Of a DNA stretch of 64,000 nt, positions 44,031 through 52,535 are shown in pieces. The number at the start of each line of letters is the position of its first letter. Position 1 is the stretch's first letter. Both the position numbers and the translations under genes were made by a program. The DNA lies in the NCBI RefSeq assembly GCF_000744185.1, contig NZ_JQLL01000001.1, forward strand, positions 62,001-126,000, written 5' to 3'. The DNA is from Carnobacterium funditum DSM 5970 (GTDB lineage Bacteria > Bacillota > Bacilli > Lactobacillales > Carnobacteriaceae). The notes under the pieces are model-generated. The model searched no databases. It was given only the letters and a program-made list of their open reading frames with translations, and was not told the DNA's origin.

Positions 44031-46712
44031 ATGCTGTCGCGAAAAAAAGATATCCTAACGTATTTAGTGAAACAAACGTCACCGTTGGCAGCAAAAGAGA
44101 TTGCTGAGGCATTAGAACTCGACCGTGCTAACGTCAGCCGTTATTTAAATGAATTGTATAAGGAAGCATACATTGAAAAAAAAACCGGCCGACCCGTTTT
44201 ATACCAAGCTAAAGCTGTAAATCCTGCTTTGCCAGAAATAAAAGACAGTCAAGAAGCTTTTGATAAATTAGTTGGTCACAACGCGTCTTTAAAAGTCATG
44301 ATCCAACAAGCCAAAGCGGCTATTTTATACCCACCTAGGGGACTGCATACGATTATTTTTGGAGAAACTGGTACAGGTAAAACGTTATTTGCTGAATGCA
44401 TGTATCAATTTGCTTTGGAATCTCAAGTGCTATCTGAAGATGCGCCTTTTGTTTCTTTTAACTGTGCAGACTATGCACAAAATCCGCAATTGTTGTTTGG
44501 CCATATTTTTGGTGTGAAAAAAGGGTCTTATACAGGGGCAACCGAAGACCGGACGGGTTTGATGCATCAAGCAGATGGCGGTATTTTATTTCTTGATGAG
44601 ATTCACAGACTGCCGCCAGAAGGCCAAGAAATGTTGTTTACGTTTATCGACAAAGGCGTTTACCGACCTTTAGGGGAGAGCAGTGAGACACGCACAGCAA
44701 GTGTACAAATTATCGGCGCAACCACAGAAAACTCTGAAGTGTTATTGGACACGTTTAATCGCCGCATCCCGATGACGATTACGTTGCCACCTTTAGCAGA
44801 ACGAAGCATTGAAGAACGTTACGAATTAGTGGCGGCTTTTTTGCAACAAGAAGCCCAAAGACTGAATCAAAAAATTATCATCGAACGCGAAGTTTTGCTA
44901 GCTTTTATGCTTTATCCAGCCAAAGCCAATATCGGGCAAGTACAAAGAGATCTGAAACTGGTCTGTGCTAAAGCATTTTTGCATTATCGCACGCATCAAA
45001 CCGACTGTTTAAAGAGCACGCAACAAGATTTGCCATTGTCTGTTCAAAAAGGACTGCTGTTAGTAAAGGAAGCACCTGAGCGACTGAACCAGTTAGTTGA
45101 TCGTCACAAAACACATTTTTCTTATGTGCCTACGAGTCAGAAAACAACGATTAATGAAGATGTGGTCTCAGACATGAGTGTCTACAATGCCATTGAAGAA
45201 CGTGTCGAAGAAGCGTTAAAAATGGGCTTATTAAAAGAAGTTGAGTTAGAAGGATTTATTCAAAATAATTTGCCGCATTATTTTAACGACTACCTAGAAA
45301 AGTTATCGTTATCCGACATCCATCAAGAGTTGGTTCCCTTGGATATTCGTAAAGTAACAGAGCGGCTATACGATTTTGCAGAAAAACAACTGGGCAGAAC
45401 GTATCATTCAAAATCAAGGTTTGCTTTTTCATTGCATTTGCAAAGTGCGATTGAACGCATCAAAGAAAAACGGCCCATTGTACACCCAGATTTAAATAGT
45501 GTTCGTAAAAACTATTCTAAAGAATTTCAAGTGGCCATCGATTTATCGGCTATTATAGAACAACAATTCTCTATTGATATTCCATTTGATGAGATTGGCT
45601 TTATCACCATGTTCTTAACCATGGAAGCCCAAGAGCCTGAAAAAGCAACAGCGAATCAAGTGGGTGTGATGGTCATCATGCATGGCAAATCCACTGCGAG
45701 CAGTATGCTTGAAACGGTGCAAGAATTATTGGATACAAAAGTGGGGGTGGCACTCAATATGCCGCTAACTGTAAAAGTGAAAGAGATGTACGAAACAGTC
45801 AGCCAAACAATCGTAGCCAATAAAGAAATGTACCAACATGGTTTGTTGTTATTGACCGATATGGGCTCTTTAAACGCTTTTGGTGGCATGCTTGCTCAAG
45901 AGTTGGAGTTAGAAGTTCGAACGCTCTCAATGACCAGCACGTTGATTGTGTTAGAAGCGATTCGGATGGCAAGTATTGGCAGACAATTAGACGATATTTA
46001 TCAAAATTGTCGGATGGCGATGAATAGTGAGATACCAACCAGTGAACCCCTTCAAGAAGACAAGATACCAGTAATTATTGTGTCTTGTTTTACTGGAGAA
46101 GGAGTAGCCAAGAGACTAGAAGCACAGTTGAAAAAAGTAATGGATACGACTAAAATTGACGTTATTCCGTTGCAATTCCTGAATATGGAATCCATTAAAC
46201 AACAAATTAATCAACTGAATCCCCATTATGCGATCAAAGCTATTATTGGAACCGTCCCAATTCATTATCAAAATATTCCTTATTTTACGGCTTATGAAGC
46301 CTTTGACACTAAAAAAATGGTAGAAATAAAAAGCCAAGTAGAAGAATGGCCTTTGGATAAAATAAGCCAGACGTTAACTGGAACGTTGAAACAAGTGGGC
46401 TCTGTCAGTGAACTAGTCGCAAAGTTGCAACAAACTATTCAGCAAATAGAAGTAGAGCTTCAATTAGTTTTACCAGTGGAAGTCAAAGTAGGAATCGTCT
46501 TGCATATGGCCTTTTTGTTTGAAAGCATTAAAAGTGGCAAAGAAGGAGTATCTTTTCGAAATAGAGAAAACTATCTAAACACATACCCACTTGTCGTAAA
46601 AACCGTTCAACAGTTACTTAAGCCGTTAGAAGAAGACTATAATTTGGTCGTACCACAAGATGAACAGGCCTACCTTGTTCAAATGATTGTAGAAAATCAA
46701 CTAACTGAATAA
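44031..46712 (+). CDS. Sigma-54-dependent PTS-regulated activator (LevR/CelR type)
   Basis: An 893-aa enhancer-binding protein. In order it has an N-terminal helix-turn-helix (SPLAAKEIAEALELDRANVS), an AAA+ ATPase with Walker A GETGTGKT and Walker B LDEIHRL, a first PRD, EIIA-Man and EIIB-like domains (MVIMHGKSTASSMLETVQEL), and a C-terminal PRD. The sigma-54 contact loop, usually GAFTGA, reads GSYTGA. Histidines in the PRDs and the EIIA-like domain are probable phosphorylation sites for HPr or EIIB. A sigma-54 promoter and a palindromic site lie just downstream, before EIIB and EIIA genes, so this protein very likely activates them. The SD AGAGGAGGAG precedes ATG. Confidence 0.93.
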   Translation: MLSRKKDILTYLVKQTSPLAAKEIAEALELDRANVSRYLNELYKEAYIEKKTGRPVLYQAKAVNPALPEIKDSQEAFDKLVGHNASLKVMIQQAKAAILYPPRGLHTIIFGETGTGKTLFAECMYQFALESQVLSEDAPFVSFNCADYAQNPQLLFGHIFGVKKGSYTGATEDRTGLMHQADGGILFLDEIHRLPPEGQEMLFTFIDKGVYRPLGESSETRTASVQIIGATTENSEVLLDTFNRRIPMTITLPPLAERSIEERYELVAAFLQQEAQRLNQKIIIEREVLLAFMLYPAKANIGQVQRDLKLVCAKAFLHYRTHQTDCLKSTQQDLPLSVQKGLLLVKEAPERLNQLVDRHKTHFSYVPTSQKTTINEDVVSDMSVYNAIEERVEEALKMGLLKEVELEGFIQNNLPHYFNDYLEKLSLSDIHQELVPLDIRKVTERLYDFAEKQLGRTYHSKSRFAFSLHLQSAIERIKEKRPIVHPDLNSVRKNYSKEFQVAIDLSAIIEQQFSIDIPFDEIGFITMFLTMEAQEPEKATANQVGVMVIMHGKSTASSMLETVQELLDTKVGVALNMPLTVKVKEMYETVSQTIVANKEMYQHGLLLLTDMGSLNAFGGMLAQELELEVRTLSMTSTLIVLEAIRMASIGRQLDDIYQNCRMAMNSEIPTSEPLQEDKIPVIIVSCFTGEGVAKRLEAQLKKVMDTTKIDVIPLQFLNMESIKQQINQLNPHYAIKAIIGTVPIHYQNIPYFTAYEAFDTKKMVEIKSQVEEWPLDKISQTLTGTLKQVGSVSELVAKLQQTIQQIEVELQLVLPVEVKVGIVLHMAFLFESIKSGKEGVSFRNRENYLNTYPLVVKTVQQLLKPLEEDYNLVVPQDEQAYLVQMIVENQLTE

Positions 46713-46730
46713 TTTAGAGAGTGGAATCAA

Positions 46731-46767
46731 AAAAACTACACAGTTAATGATACTGTGTAGTTTTTTT
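46731..46767 (+). terminator. Terminator after the sigma-54 activator gene
   Basis: AAAAACTACACAGT/ACTGTGTAGTTTTT around TAATGAT, ending in a T run. Confidence 0.9.
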
Positions 46768-46796
46768 GACTAGTGTGTATGGTGTCGGATTATAAG

Positions 46797-46819
46797 AAAG
46801 CGTTGGCAGATAACGCTTT
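46797..46819 (+). promoter_or_regulatory. Upstream activator site for the sigma-54 promoter
   Basis: Perfect 8-bp arms AAAGCGTT and AACGCTTT around GGCAGAT. The site lies 15 bp upstream of the -24 element, where the adjacent LevR-like activator could bind. Confidence 0.7.
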
Positions 46820-46834
46820 TATCGCATTAAAAGT

Positions 46835-46850
46835 TGGCACGCTATTTGCA
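46835..46850 (+). promoter_or_regulatory. Sigma-54 (-24/-12) promoter
   Basis: TGGCAC-N5-TTGCA (46835-46850) matches the -24/-12 consensus exactly. Transcription would start about 34 bp before the EIIB start codon. It is the only such match noticed in the window. Confidence 0.9.
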
Positions 46851-46895
46851 TTATATAAAGTGTAGGAACAAATAAATGAGATGGAGTGATTCAAG

Positions 46896-47213
46896 ATGGC
46901 AGAAAAAACAATTATGTTAGTGTGTTCAGCAGGAATGAGTACGAGTTTATTGGTAACTAAAATGGAAAAAGCAGCCATAGCAAGAGGAATCGACGCAGAA
47001 ATTTTTGCAGTATCCGCAGCAGAAGCTGACACAAACATCGAAACAAAAAATCTTGATGTTCTATTATTAGGACCCCAAGTCCGCTTTATGAAGGCTCAAT
47101 TTGAGAAGAAATTGGCTGGCAAAGATATTCCGTTAGAAGTGATTAACATGCAAGATTATGGCATGATGAACGGCGAAAATGTATTGGATCAAGCCTTAAA
47201 ATTAATCAAATAA
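46896..47213 (+). CDS. PTS EIIB, lactose/cellobiose family
   Basis: A 105-aa cytosolic phosphocarrier. The active-site Cys is in IMLVCSAGMSTSLLVTKMEK, in the P-loop-like motif of Lac-family EIIB proteins, and VLLLGPQVRFM is the conserved later strand. It takes phosphate from EIIA and passes it to the sugar during uptake through an EIIC. First gene of the sigma-54-driven operon; EIIA follows after 35 bp. No EIIC is adjacent. The SD GGAGTG precedes ATG. Confidence 0.93.
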   Translation: MAEKTIMLVCSAGMSTSLLVTKMEKAAIARGIDAEIFAVSAAEADTNIETKNLDVLLLGPQVRFMKAQFEKKLAGKDIPLEVINMQDYGMMNGENVLDQALKLIK

Positions 47214-47248
47214 ACTTAAAAGAACAAGTAGTGGAAGGAAGTTATCAT

Positions 47249-47578
47249 TTGGAAGACCAAGGGAATATACAAGTAATTATGGGGCTTATTATTAATGGCG
47301 GAAATGCTAAAAGCGATGCCATGGAAGCCATTCATGCCGCTAAAAAAGACGACTTTGAATTAGCAGATCAAAAATTAAAAGATTCCGATAAGGCACTTAT
47401 TGAAGCGCATCACTCACAAACAGCTATGCTAACATCAGAAGCATCAGGCGAAAAAATGGATATCAGTCTATTGCTTGTTCATGGACAAGACCACTTGATG
47501 AATGCCATCACATTCCGTGACATGGCAGCAGAAGTAGTAGATGTATACAAAAAAATGGCTGGCGTAACGGTCGGTTAA
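47249..47578 (+). CDS. PTS EIIA, lactose/cellobiose family
   Basis: A 109-aa helical-bundle phosphocarrier. The segment VIMGLIINGGNAKSDAMEAI opens the family, and LIEAHHSQTAMLTSEASGE carries the phospho-accepting histidine. LLVHGQDHLMNAITFRDMA closes it. TTG 47249 is preferred because GAAGGAAG lies 7 bases upstream and the protein then starts like other Lac-type EIIA proteins; GTG 47231 would add six residues. It receives phosphate from HPr and donates it to the EIIB encoded just before. Confidence 0.92.
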   Translation: MEDQGNIQVIMGLIINGGNAKSDAMEAIHAAKKDDFELADQKLKDSDKALIEAHHSQTAMLTSEASGEKMDISLLLVHGQDHLMNAITFRDMAAEVVDVYKKMAGVTVG

Positions 47579-47595
47579 AAAGTAAATAAAGATAG

Positions 47596-47636
47596 AACCC
47601 TTTAAAAGTTAACGTTAACTTTTGAAGGGTTTTTTA
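47596..47636 (+). terminator. Terminator of the EIIB-EIIA operon
   Basis: Long near-perfect stem (AACCCTTtAAAAGTTAA with its complement), followed by a T run. Confidence 0.92.
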
Positions 47637-47678
47637 TGAAATAAATATTAGAATAAAATGAAATAAGAAGGCAAACAA

Positions 47679-47707
47679 TTGACTAAGTAAGCGTTTTCCA
47701 GCACAAT
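47679..47707 (+). promoter_or_regulatory. Promoter with embedded cre-like site
   Basis: TTGACT (47679-47684), a 17-bp spacer and a weak -10 CACAAT (47702-47707). The spacer contains GTAAGCGTTTTCCA (47687-47700), close to the CcpA cre consensus, suggesting catabolite repression of the small membrane protein downstream. Confidence 0.45.
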
Positions 47708-47745
47708 AGAGTAAGAGGTTAACTAAACAGGTGAGGATGAGCATC

Positions 47746-47907
47746 ATGCTTAAAAATGGTTTGTTTATTATGGTAGTAGGATTTATTGCTCTTATTCTTG
47801 GATTAACCAACACAGATAGTTACCAACCGATTACTTTAGTTATTGGCATTATTTTGACGACTATTGGATTTATTTTGTACAACCGCGCAGAACACAAAGA
47901 AGAATGA
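47746..47907 (+). CDS. Small two-helix membrane protein, 53 aa
   Basis: A 53-codon gene with start ATG 47746 after GTGAGGATGA. It has two hydrophobic helices (GLFIMVVGFIALILGLT and TLVIGIILTTIGFILY) joined by a short polar loop, and a charged tail (NRAEHKEE). Promoter, SD and a following hairpin support it as real. Function unknown. Confidence 0.6.
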   Translation: MLKNGLFIMVVGFIALILGLTNTDSYQPITLVIGIILTTIGFILYNRAEHKEE

Positions 47908-47949
47908 GTTGGAAAACTAGAAACCTTTTTGCTTTAGAATAAGCGAATG

Positions 47950-48079
47950 GGTTTTTTTCGTTTGGTTCGCTAGTGATTGCTTTTTCTTCACTACTACTAA
48001 AAATTGCAGACAAAAATAAGATGATTACTAACCAAAACCACCATTTTTTATAAAAAGCTTTCTTAATTTTGCCTTTTAC
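47950..48079 (-). pseudogene. Remnant of a small membrane-anchored secreted protein
   Basis: On the minus strand a frame reads VKGKIKKAFYKKWWFWLVII then LFLSAIFSSSEEKAITSEPN, the typical N-terminal Lys/Trp-rich anchor of small Firmicutes surface proteins followed by a Ser/Glu linker. There is no usable start codon, since stops lie immediately upstream, and the domain that should follow is absent. Boundaries are approximate. Confidence 0.5.
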
Positions 48080-48296
48080 TTCTTTACCGTTTCAATTGTC
48101 TATTCTTTTATAAAAATCGACGAGTTAATGATCTTTTTTATCCAACTTGTCCAAAACAAAACTAAAATGAATAACTGGATGTCAAATGACAGTCAACTGG
48201 TCGAATTCAAGTCAAAAATGGATAAGTAGACAATCATTTAGCTTTATCTTGTCCATTTAGTCCGAGAATACATATAGAAAATGATTCGCCAAACAA

Positions 48297-48330
48297 TAAA
48301 AACTCCTACAATTAAATGCGGGAGTTTAAG
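48297..48330 (-). terminator. Terminator downstream of tRNA-Arg
   Basis: On the minus strand AAACTCC pairs with GGAGTTT, followed by TTATTG. It lies 23 bp after the tRNA 3' end. Confidence 0.75.
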
Positions 48331-48352
48331 TACAAAGTCTGATTAATAGGTA

Positions 48353-48426
48353 TGATCCTAGAGAGGTTCGAACTCCCGACCTAACGTTTAGGAAACGTTT
48401 GCTCTATCCAGCTGAGCTATAGGATC
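48353..48426 (-). tRNA. tRNA-Arg (anticodon CCU)
   Basis: The minus strand folds as a complete cloverleaf. It has a GATCCT...AGGATC acceptor stem, D-arm AGCTCAGCTGGATAGAGC, anticodon stem AACGT/ACGTT enclosing TTCCTAA (anticodon CCT), and a T-loop with TTCGAAC. It is 74 nt including the discriminator A; CCA is not encoded. It reads AGG codons. Confidence 0.95.
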
Positions 48427-48487
48427 GATTCAATACGCTATTTATCTTCTCACGCTTCCAGGTATTTGTCTAGTACTATTTAAAAAC

Positions 48488-48526
48488 AAAGAAGACTCAG
48501 AGGATTAAACCCTCTGAGTCTTCTTT
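48488..48526. terminator. Terminator, between tRNA and aminopeptidase
   Basis: Perfect 16-bp stem AAAGAAGACTCAGAGG/CCTCTGAGTCTTCTTT (48488-48503 with 48511-48526). It ends the aminopeptidase transcript on the minus strand. Confidence 0.88.
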
Positions 48527-48575
48527 ATATGATATAGGAATAAAAAGAGTTTAGCACTTTATTTCGGATACTCTA

Positions 48576-49814
48576 TTAGGCCCAGTCACCATTACGGAAA
48601 ATAGGAACAGTGCTGCCATCAGCACGGATGCCATCGACATCCATTTTATTTGAACCAATCATAAAGTCCACATGAACATTAGAACGGTTCAAGCCAGCTT
48701 CTTTTAACTCGTCTTCAGACATGTCAGTTCCGCCAACTAAATTAAAGGCATAAGCGGACCCTAATGCTAAGTGGTTAGAAGCATTTTCGTCAAATAACGT
48801 GTTGAAGAAAGTGATGCCTGATTGAGAAATAGGGGAAGGATCGGGTACTAAAGCTACTTCACCTAAACGAGCAGCGCCTTCATCCGTTTGGATTAACTGT
48901 TTTAAGACATCTTCGCCTTCTCCAGCAGTAACGTCAACAACTTTACCGTCTTTGAAAGTGAATGCCATATCCATAAGAGTATTTCCAGCATAGCTTAAAG
49001 GTTTTGTACTTCTGACCACACCATCGACACGATTAGCGTCAGGAGCAGTGAAGACCTCTTCTGTAGGCATGTTAGCCATGAAACGCTCGCCACGAGTATT
49101 ATCACTACCGGCACCTTCCCAACGGTGGTTAGCAGGTAAACCGACTGTTAAATCTGTTCCAGGAGCAAGATAGTGTAAAGCAGTAAATTGTTCTTTGTTT
49201 AACTCCTCTGCTTTGTCATTTAATGTGACATCTTTTTTCTCCCATGTTGCAATAGGATCAGCATCGTAAACATGAACGGCTTTAAAAATAGCGTCCCATA
49301 ATGCATCTACTTGTTCACTGGATGTTTCTAGATTAGGAAAGACTTTCGCTGCCCATTTTTCACTAGCAGCTGCAGCAACAACCCAGCTAACTTTGTTGGA
49401 TTGCGTCGCTTTGCGTTGTTCGCTTAACGCTTTACCATTAGCAGATTGGAAAGCAGCGATTTTTTTACTATCTAGACCAGCTAAAGCATCAGGATCAGAA
49501 GAAACTAAGCTGATACGACTAGCGCCTTTAGCAATCATCGCTAAAGATTCGTCAATTTTATATTGTGGAATATCGGTTAAGATTTCTTCTGGTGTGTGTG
49601 CCATGTGCTCGCGGTTTACCACATCATCAGCCCATTTTACGACCACTTCATCTGCACCTAAAGCATAGGCTTTTTTAGTGATTAAACGTGCCAATGGAGC
49701 TTGGTCAACAGCAGCTTGAAGAACAACCGTATGTCCTTTTTGAACATTGATCCCTGTTCTAACAATAGCTTCAGCGTATTTAGTTAAATGTTCATCAAAA
49801 TTAGTTAATACCAT
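48576..49814 (-). CDS. pepS: Aminopeptidase PepS/AmpS, M29 family
   Basis: A 412-aa cytosolic metallo-aminopeptidase of family M29. It opens MVLTNFDEHLTKYAEAIVRT, followed by GINVQKGHTVVLQAA. Metal-ligand regions are present: FMANMPTEEVFTAPDANRVDG, the ENASNHLALGSAYAFNL segment with Glu/His, and SNVHVDFMIGS with His/Asp. It trims N-terminal residues from peptides. ATG 49814 is chosen because it follows AGGAGGAAATA; an in-frame start at 49901 would add 29 residues over the SD. Monocistronic. Confidence 0.93.
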   Translation of the reverse strand: MVLTNFDEHLTKYAEAIVRTGINVQKGHTVVLQAAVDQAPLARLITKKAYALGADEVVVKWADDVVNREHMAHTPEEILTDIPQYKIDESLAMIAKGASRISLVSSDPDALAGLDSKKIAAFQSANGKALSEQRKATQSNKVSWVVAAAASEKWAAKVFPNLETSSEQVDALWDAIFKAVHVYDADPIATWEKKDVTLNDKAEELNKEQFTALHYLAPGTDLTVGLPANHRWEGAGSDNTRGERFMANMPTEEVFTAPDANRVDGVVRSTKPLSYAGNTLMDMAFTFKDGKVVDVTAGEGEDVLKQLIQTDEGAARLGEVALVPDPSPISQSGITFFNTLFDENASNHLALGSAYAFNLVGGTDMSEDELKEAGLNRSNVHVDFMIGSNKMDVDGIRADGSTVPIFRNGDWA

Positions 49815-49901
49815 ATAATTATTTCCTCCTATGATGTTTCTTTTCACTTGTTTTAAACAAGTGGACCTGATAATCATAGCATAAGAAGCGTTTTGAAACA
49901 A

Positions 49902-50389
49902 TTTCCTGATTCTTAAAAAATAAAAAAAATCCTGAATCAGTTAGAGCTCTTCTCAAAACCTACTACCTGTTTATTGTGATACGGGATAAGACATACCCTT
50001 GGCTGGTTCATAGTCATTCTAAAATGGGCCAGTCGGAAATAACGGTCTTGGAACTTTTAATCAAATCGGTGTTCTACCAAAAAAGAAAGAGTACAAACGC
50101 ATTAATAAGGGTTTGTACTCTAAAATGCTATTTATTTAATAGAGATAAAAATACTATGAATAATCAGTATACCAAAACAGAAAAGGACAGCAGACGGTTA
50201 TAATATAAATGATTGTAGTTTTAAGTAGTGCTTATGCCGTTATAGTTTGACGAGTCCAGTAAATAAAAATGAAAAATAAGGAGGGATTTTAGAATAGATT
50301 CGTTCTAATCAAGGTAATCTACGTGTGTTGTTAGCACGCCGACTGAGAGCCCAATAAAGATAAAAAGAAGTGATGGAAAAAATTTTTAT
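49902..50389. other. Intergenic stretch with hairpin, no gene
   Basis: A perfect 11-bp hairpin AGAGTACAAAC/GTTTGTACTCT (50089-50122) has a T-rich tail on the minus strand and would end minus-strand transcripts. A short frame at 49976-50203 shows no protein family. The remainder, including TTATAATATAA near 50200, holds nothing recognisable. Confidence 0.5.
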
Positions 50390-51415
50390 TTAAAGGATTG
50401 AAGTAGAATCTTGGCTAGTGGATTCTATTAATGAATCCAACATAGGTCTATCTTGAAAATGATTGATACGTTGGTCAATGATGCAGCCATTTTCAATAAT
50501 TAAAGCGGCTTCTAAAATGGTGTTAGGACGATCTTCAACCAAGTCATCAATGTACTTTGCTGTTTCATTGGAAATTGCGCTTGAAGAAGAACGATAAAAA
50601 ATAGTCGGAGTGTGATCGACTGCATAGTGAACCACATCGTTTACTTCATAAATCGGTTTTGCTAGAGATGTGGGAATAGTTGATTCAATGGCACCGTTTT
50701 CGTCACAACTAACATCAATAATCATCGTACCAGGTTTAAGCTGTTTTAGATCCGTGCGATAAATAAGATGGTCTTGACGGGCAGTATCCCACAAAATCGC
50801 ATTGACGATGACATCAAATCCGGGCATTTCTTTTCGGAATAGTTTTTCTTGACGGCGGTCATAGACTTTCACGTCTGCTCCTAAGCCAATCAAAATGCGT
50901 AGTGCTCCTCGTGCGGTATTGCCACGTCCGATAAGCGCAACTTTGGTATCGTAAGGCATAACGCCATTTAATTGATAAGCATGCATGACGGCTGCTTCAC
51001 CGGCTAATTCATTGCTGCGCCAATAAGAATGTCGATTGTCTTCATACATGTCTTCCCAAGCATACGCAGATAGTTTATTCGCCACTAATATATCGGTTAC
51101 TTCTTTACTCTGGACAGCGTGGACCCAACCAAATAGAGTTTGACCAGGCTGTAAGTTTTTTAAAAAGGTAGCGTCTCCAATTTTAGGATCGCAGATGATA
51201 TCTTGCTCCAAAGCAATGTCTCTTGAAACAATCTGACAACCTAAAGCTGCATATTCAATATCAGAGATGTTTAAATCGCTTCCATAATTTTCCTCAAAAA
51301 ATAAAAGCTCACGGTGTCGCAATGGTGCAATATCCTTAGGTAGTAAGGCGATCCGCTTTTCACCAGTTTTATGACTATTGACAAATCCGATAGTTTTCAA
51401 TTGTCCTTTTAGCAT
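50390..51415 (-). CDS. ceo: N5-(L-1-carboxyethyl)-L-ornithine synthase
   Basis: A 341-aa NADPH-dependent enzyme that condenses pyruvate with the side-chain amine of ornithine, known from Lactococcus lactis. The N-terminus LKTIGFVNSHKTGEKRIALL and the alanine-dehydrogenase-like fold are characteristic; the Rossmann loop is VALIGRGNTARGALRILIGLG and YDRR follows the second strand. AYAWEDMYEDNRHSYWRSNE lies in the substrate region. It is about 28 residues longer than the lactococcal enzyme as remembered, mainly at the C-terminus. The SD CATAGGAGGTTAGG precedes ATG. It stands alone, with no ornithine-pathway gene nearby. Confidence 0.88.
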   Translation of the reverse strand: MLKGQLKTIGFVNSHKTGEKRIALLPKDIAPLRHRELLFFEENYGSDLNISDIEYAALGCQIVSRDIALEQDIICDPKIGDATFLKNLQPGQTLFGWVHAVQSKEVTDILVANKLSAYAWEDMYEDNRHSYWRSNELAGEAAVMHAYQLNGVMPYDTKVALIGRGNTARGALRILIGLGADVKVYDRRQEKLFRKEMPGFDVIVNAILWDTARQDHLIYRTDLKQLKPGTMIIDVSCDENGAIESTIPTSLAKPIYEVNDVVHYAVDHTPTIFYRSSSSAISNETAKYIDDLVEDRPNTILEAALIIENGCIIDQRINHFQDRPMLDSLIESTSQDSTSIL

Positions 51416-51912
51416 GTTCCTAACCTCCTATGTGTGATTATCATGAATAAAAATTGTCTGACATAATACCCTATTATCTCATTAAAAGCCGCTATGTACA
51501 AATTGAACGAATTAACGCAGAATTGAATGGCTACCGGTCTAAAGAAAAAAGAATTTAGAGTACACTAAATAACAGATGAAGTAAAATACTTTTTTTTTTA
51601 TGACATTAGTGATAAAATAGGTTAAGGTTGAACAGAAGGGGAAGCTGTTCAGTCAAAAAAACAATATTGTATATACAAGTTCCTGCCTTATAAAGAGGCA
51701 ATAAACCATCAGGACATTCGAGTCAGACAATCGGATAATGCACAGTGAAACTAATGATTTCTAGGTCACTCACTAATTGGCGTGTCATGCTTTCTTTATA
51801 TAATAATTCTTTATATAAGATAGGTCTAAAGAAACGAAGTCCAACTATAAGCAATCGCTAATAGAACTAGGGCCAATGATAACAAAAAGAAATAAAAAAG
51901 AGGTGAGCCAAA
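51416..51912. other. Divergent intergenic region before the TetR gene
   Basis: 497 bp between divergent genes. It contains a TGAACAG/CTGTTCA hairpin (51629-51635 with 51645-51651) and a direct repeat of TTCTTTATATA near 51790-51820. No gene seen; it presumably holds both promoters. Confidence 0.45.
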
Positions 51913-52458
51913 ATGGCCAGAAAAAAAACGATTTTAAAATCACATATCCTTGATACAGCATATGATGTCGTGAAAACAGAAGGCTTTGAAGGATTTACAG
52001 CTAGAAATATTGCCAAAACAATGAATTGCTCAACTCAGCCAATTTATTTAGAATTTAAAAATATGGACGATTTAAAAAACGAGCTGTATTCAAGAATAAA
52101 AGAGTATTTGACTGAGACAGTTTTCAAAAATACTCGTTCAGAAGAGCCTATTTTAAATACATGTCTTAACTTCATTCACTTTGCCAAAGATGAACCCATC
52201 TTTTTCCGGGCATTATTTTTAGAAGATCACTTAGGTCCAGAACGGATGCATGATTTACCCTATGAAGCGATGTTAACTGCTTTCGAACAAGAAGCAAAGA
52301 CCAAAGCGTTAAATAAAACTGAAAAAAGAAAAACGTTCGAAAAAATCTGGATTAGCGTCTATGGGACAGCAGCTCTCGCAGCACAAGACCTGATAACACT
52401 AGATGAAACCACTTTGGTTGATGATGTAGAAAAAATGATTAAAGAAACAGTTAAATAA
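51913..52458 (+). CDS. TetR-family transcriptional regulator
   Basis: A 181-aa repressor. The N-terminal TetR DNA-binding helix-turn-helix is clear (ILDTAYDVVKTEGFEGFTAR, NIAKTMNCSTQPIYLEFKNM). The helical C-terminal domain should bind a ligand that is not predictable. The SD AAAGAGGTGAG precedes ATG. No obvious target gene is adjacent: carboxyethylornithine synthase is divergent at 500 bp and flavodoxin convergent. Regulation of its own gene is the default guess. Confidence 0.88.
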   Translation: MARKKTILKSHILDTAYDVVKTEGFEGFTARNIAKTMNCSTQPIYLEFKNMDDLKNELYSRIKEYLTETVFKNTRSEEPILNTCLNFIHFAKDEPIFFRALFLEDHLGPERMHDLPYEAMLTAFEQEAKTKALNKTEKRKTFEKIWISVYGTAALAAQDLITLDETTLVDDVEKMIKETVK

Positions 52459-52488
52459 ATAGTTAAATAAACATAAACATAAACATAA

Positions 52489-52527
52489 AAATAACCGAAA
52501 TTCCTATTATTAGGGTTTCGGTTATTT
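52489..52527. terminator. Bidirectional terminator between tetR-like and flavodoxin genes
   Basis: Perfect 12-bp stem AAATAACCGAAA/TTTCGGTTATTT (52489-52500 with 52516-52527). It is preceded by a short ATAAAC repeat run. Confidence 0.88.
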
Positions 52528-52535
52528 GTTTGCCT

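Noticed and set aside
49976-50203. 75-codon frame downstream of no promoter
   Set aside because: No SD or family; it spans a terminator hairpin.
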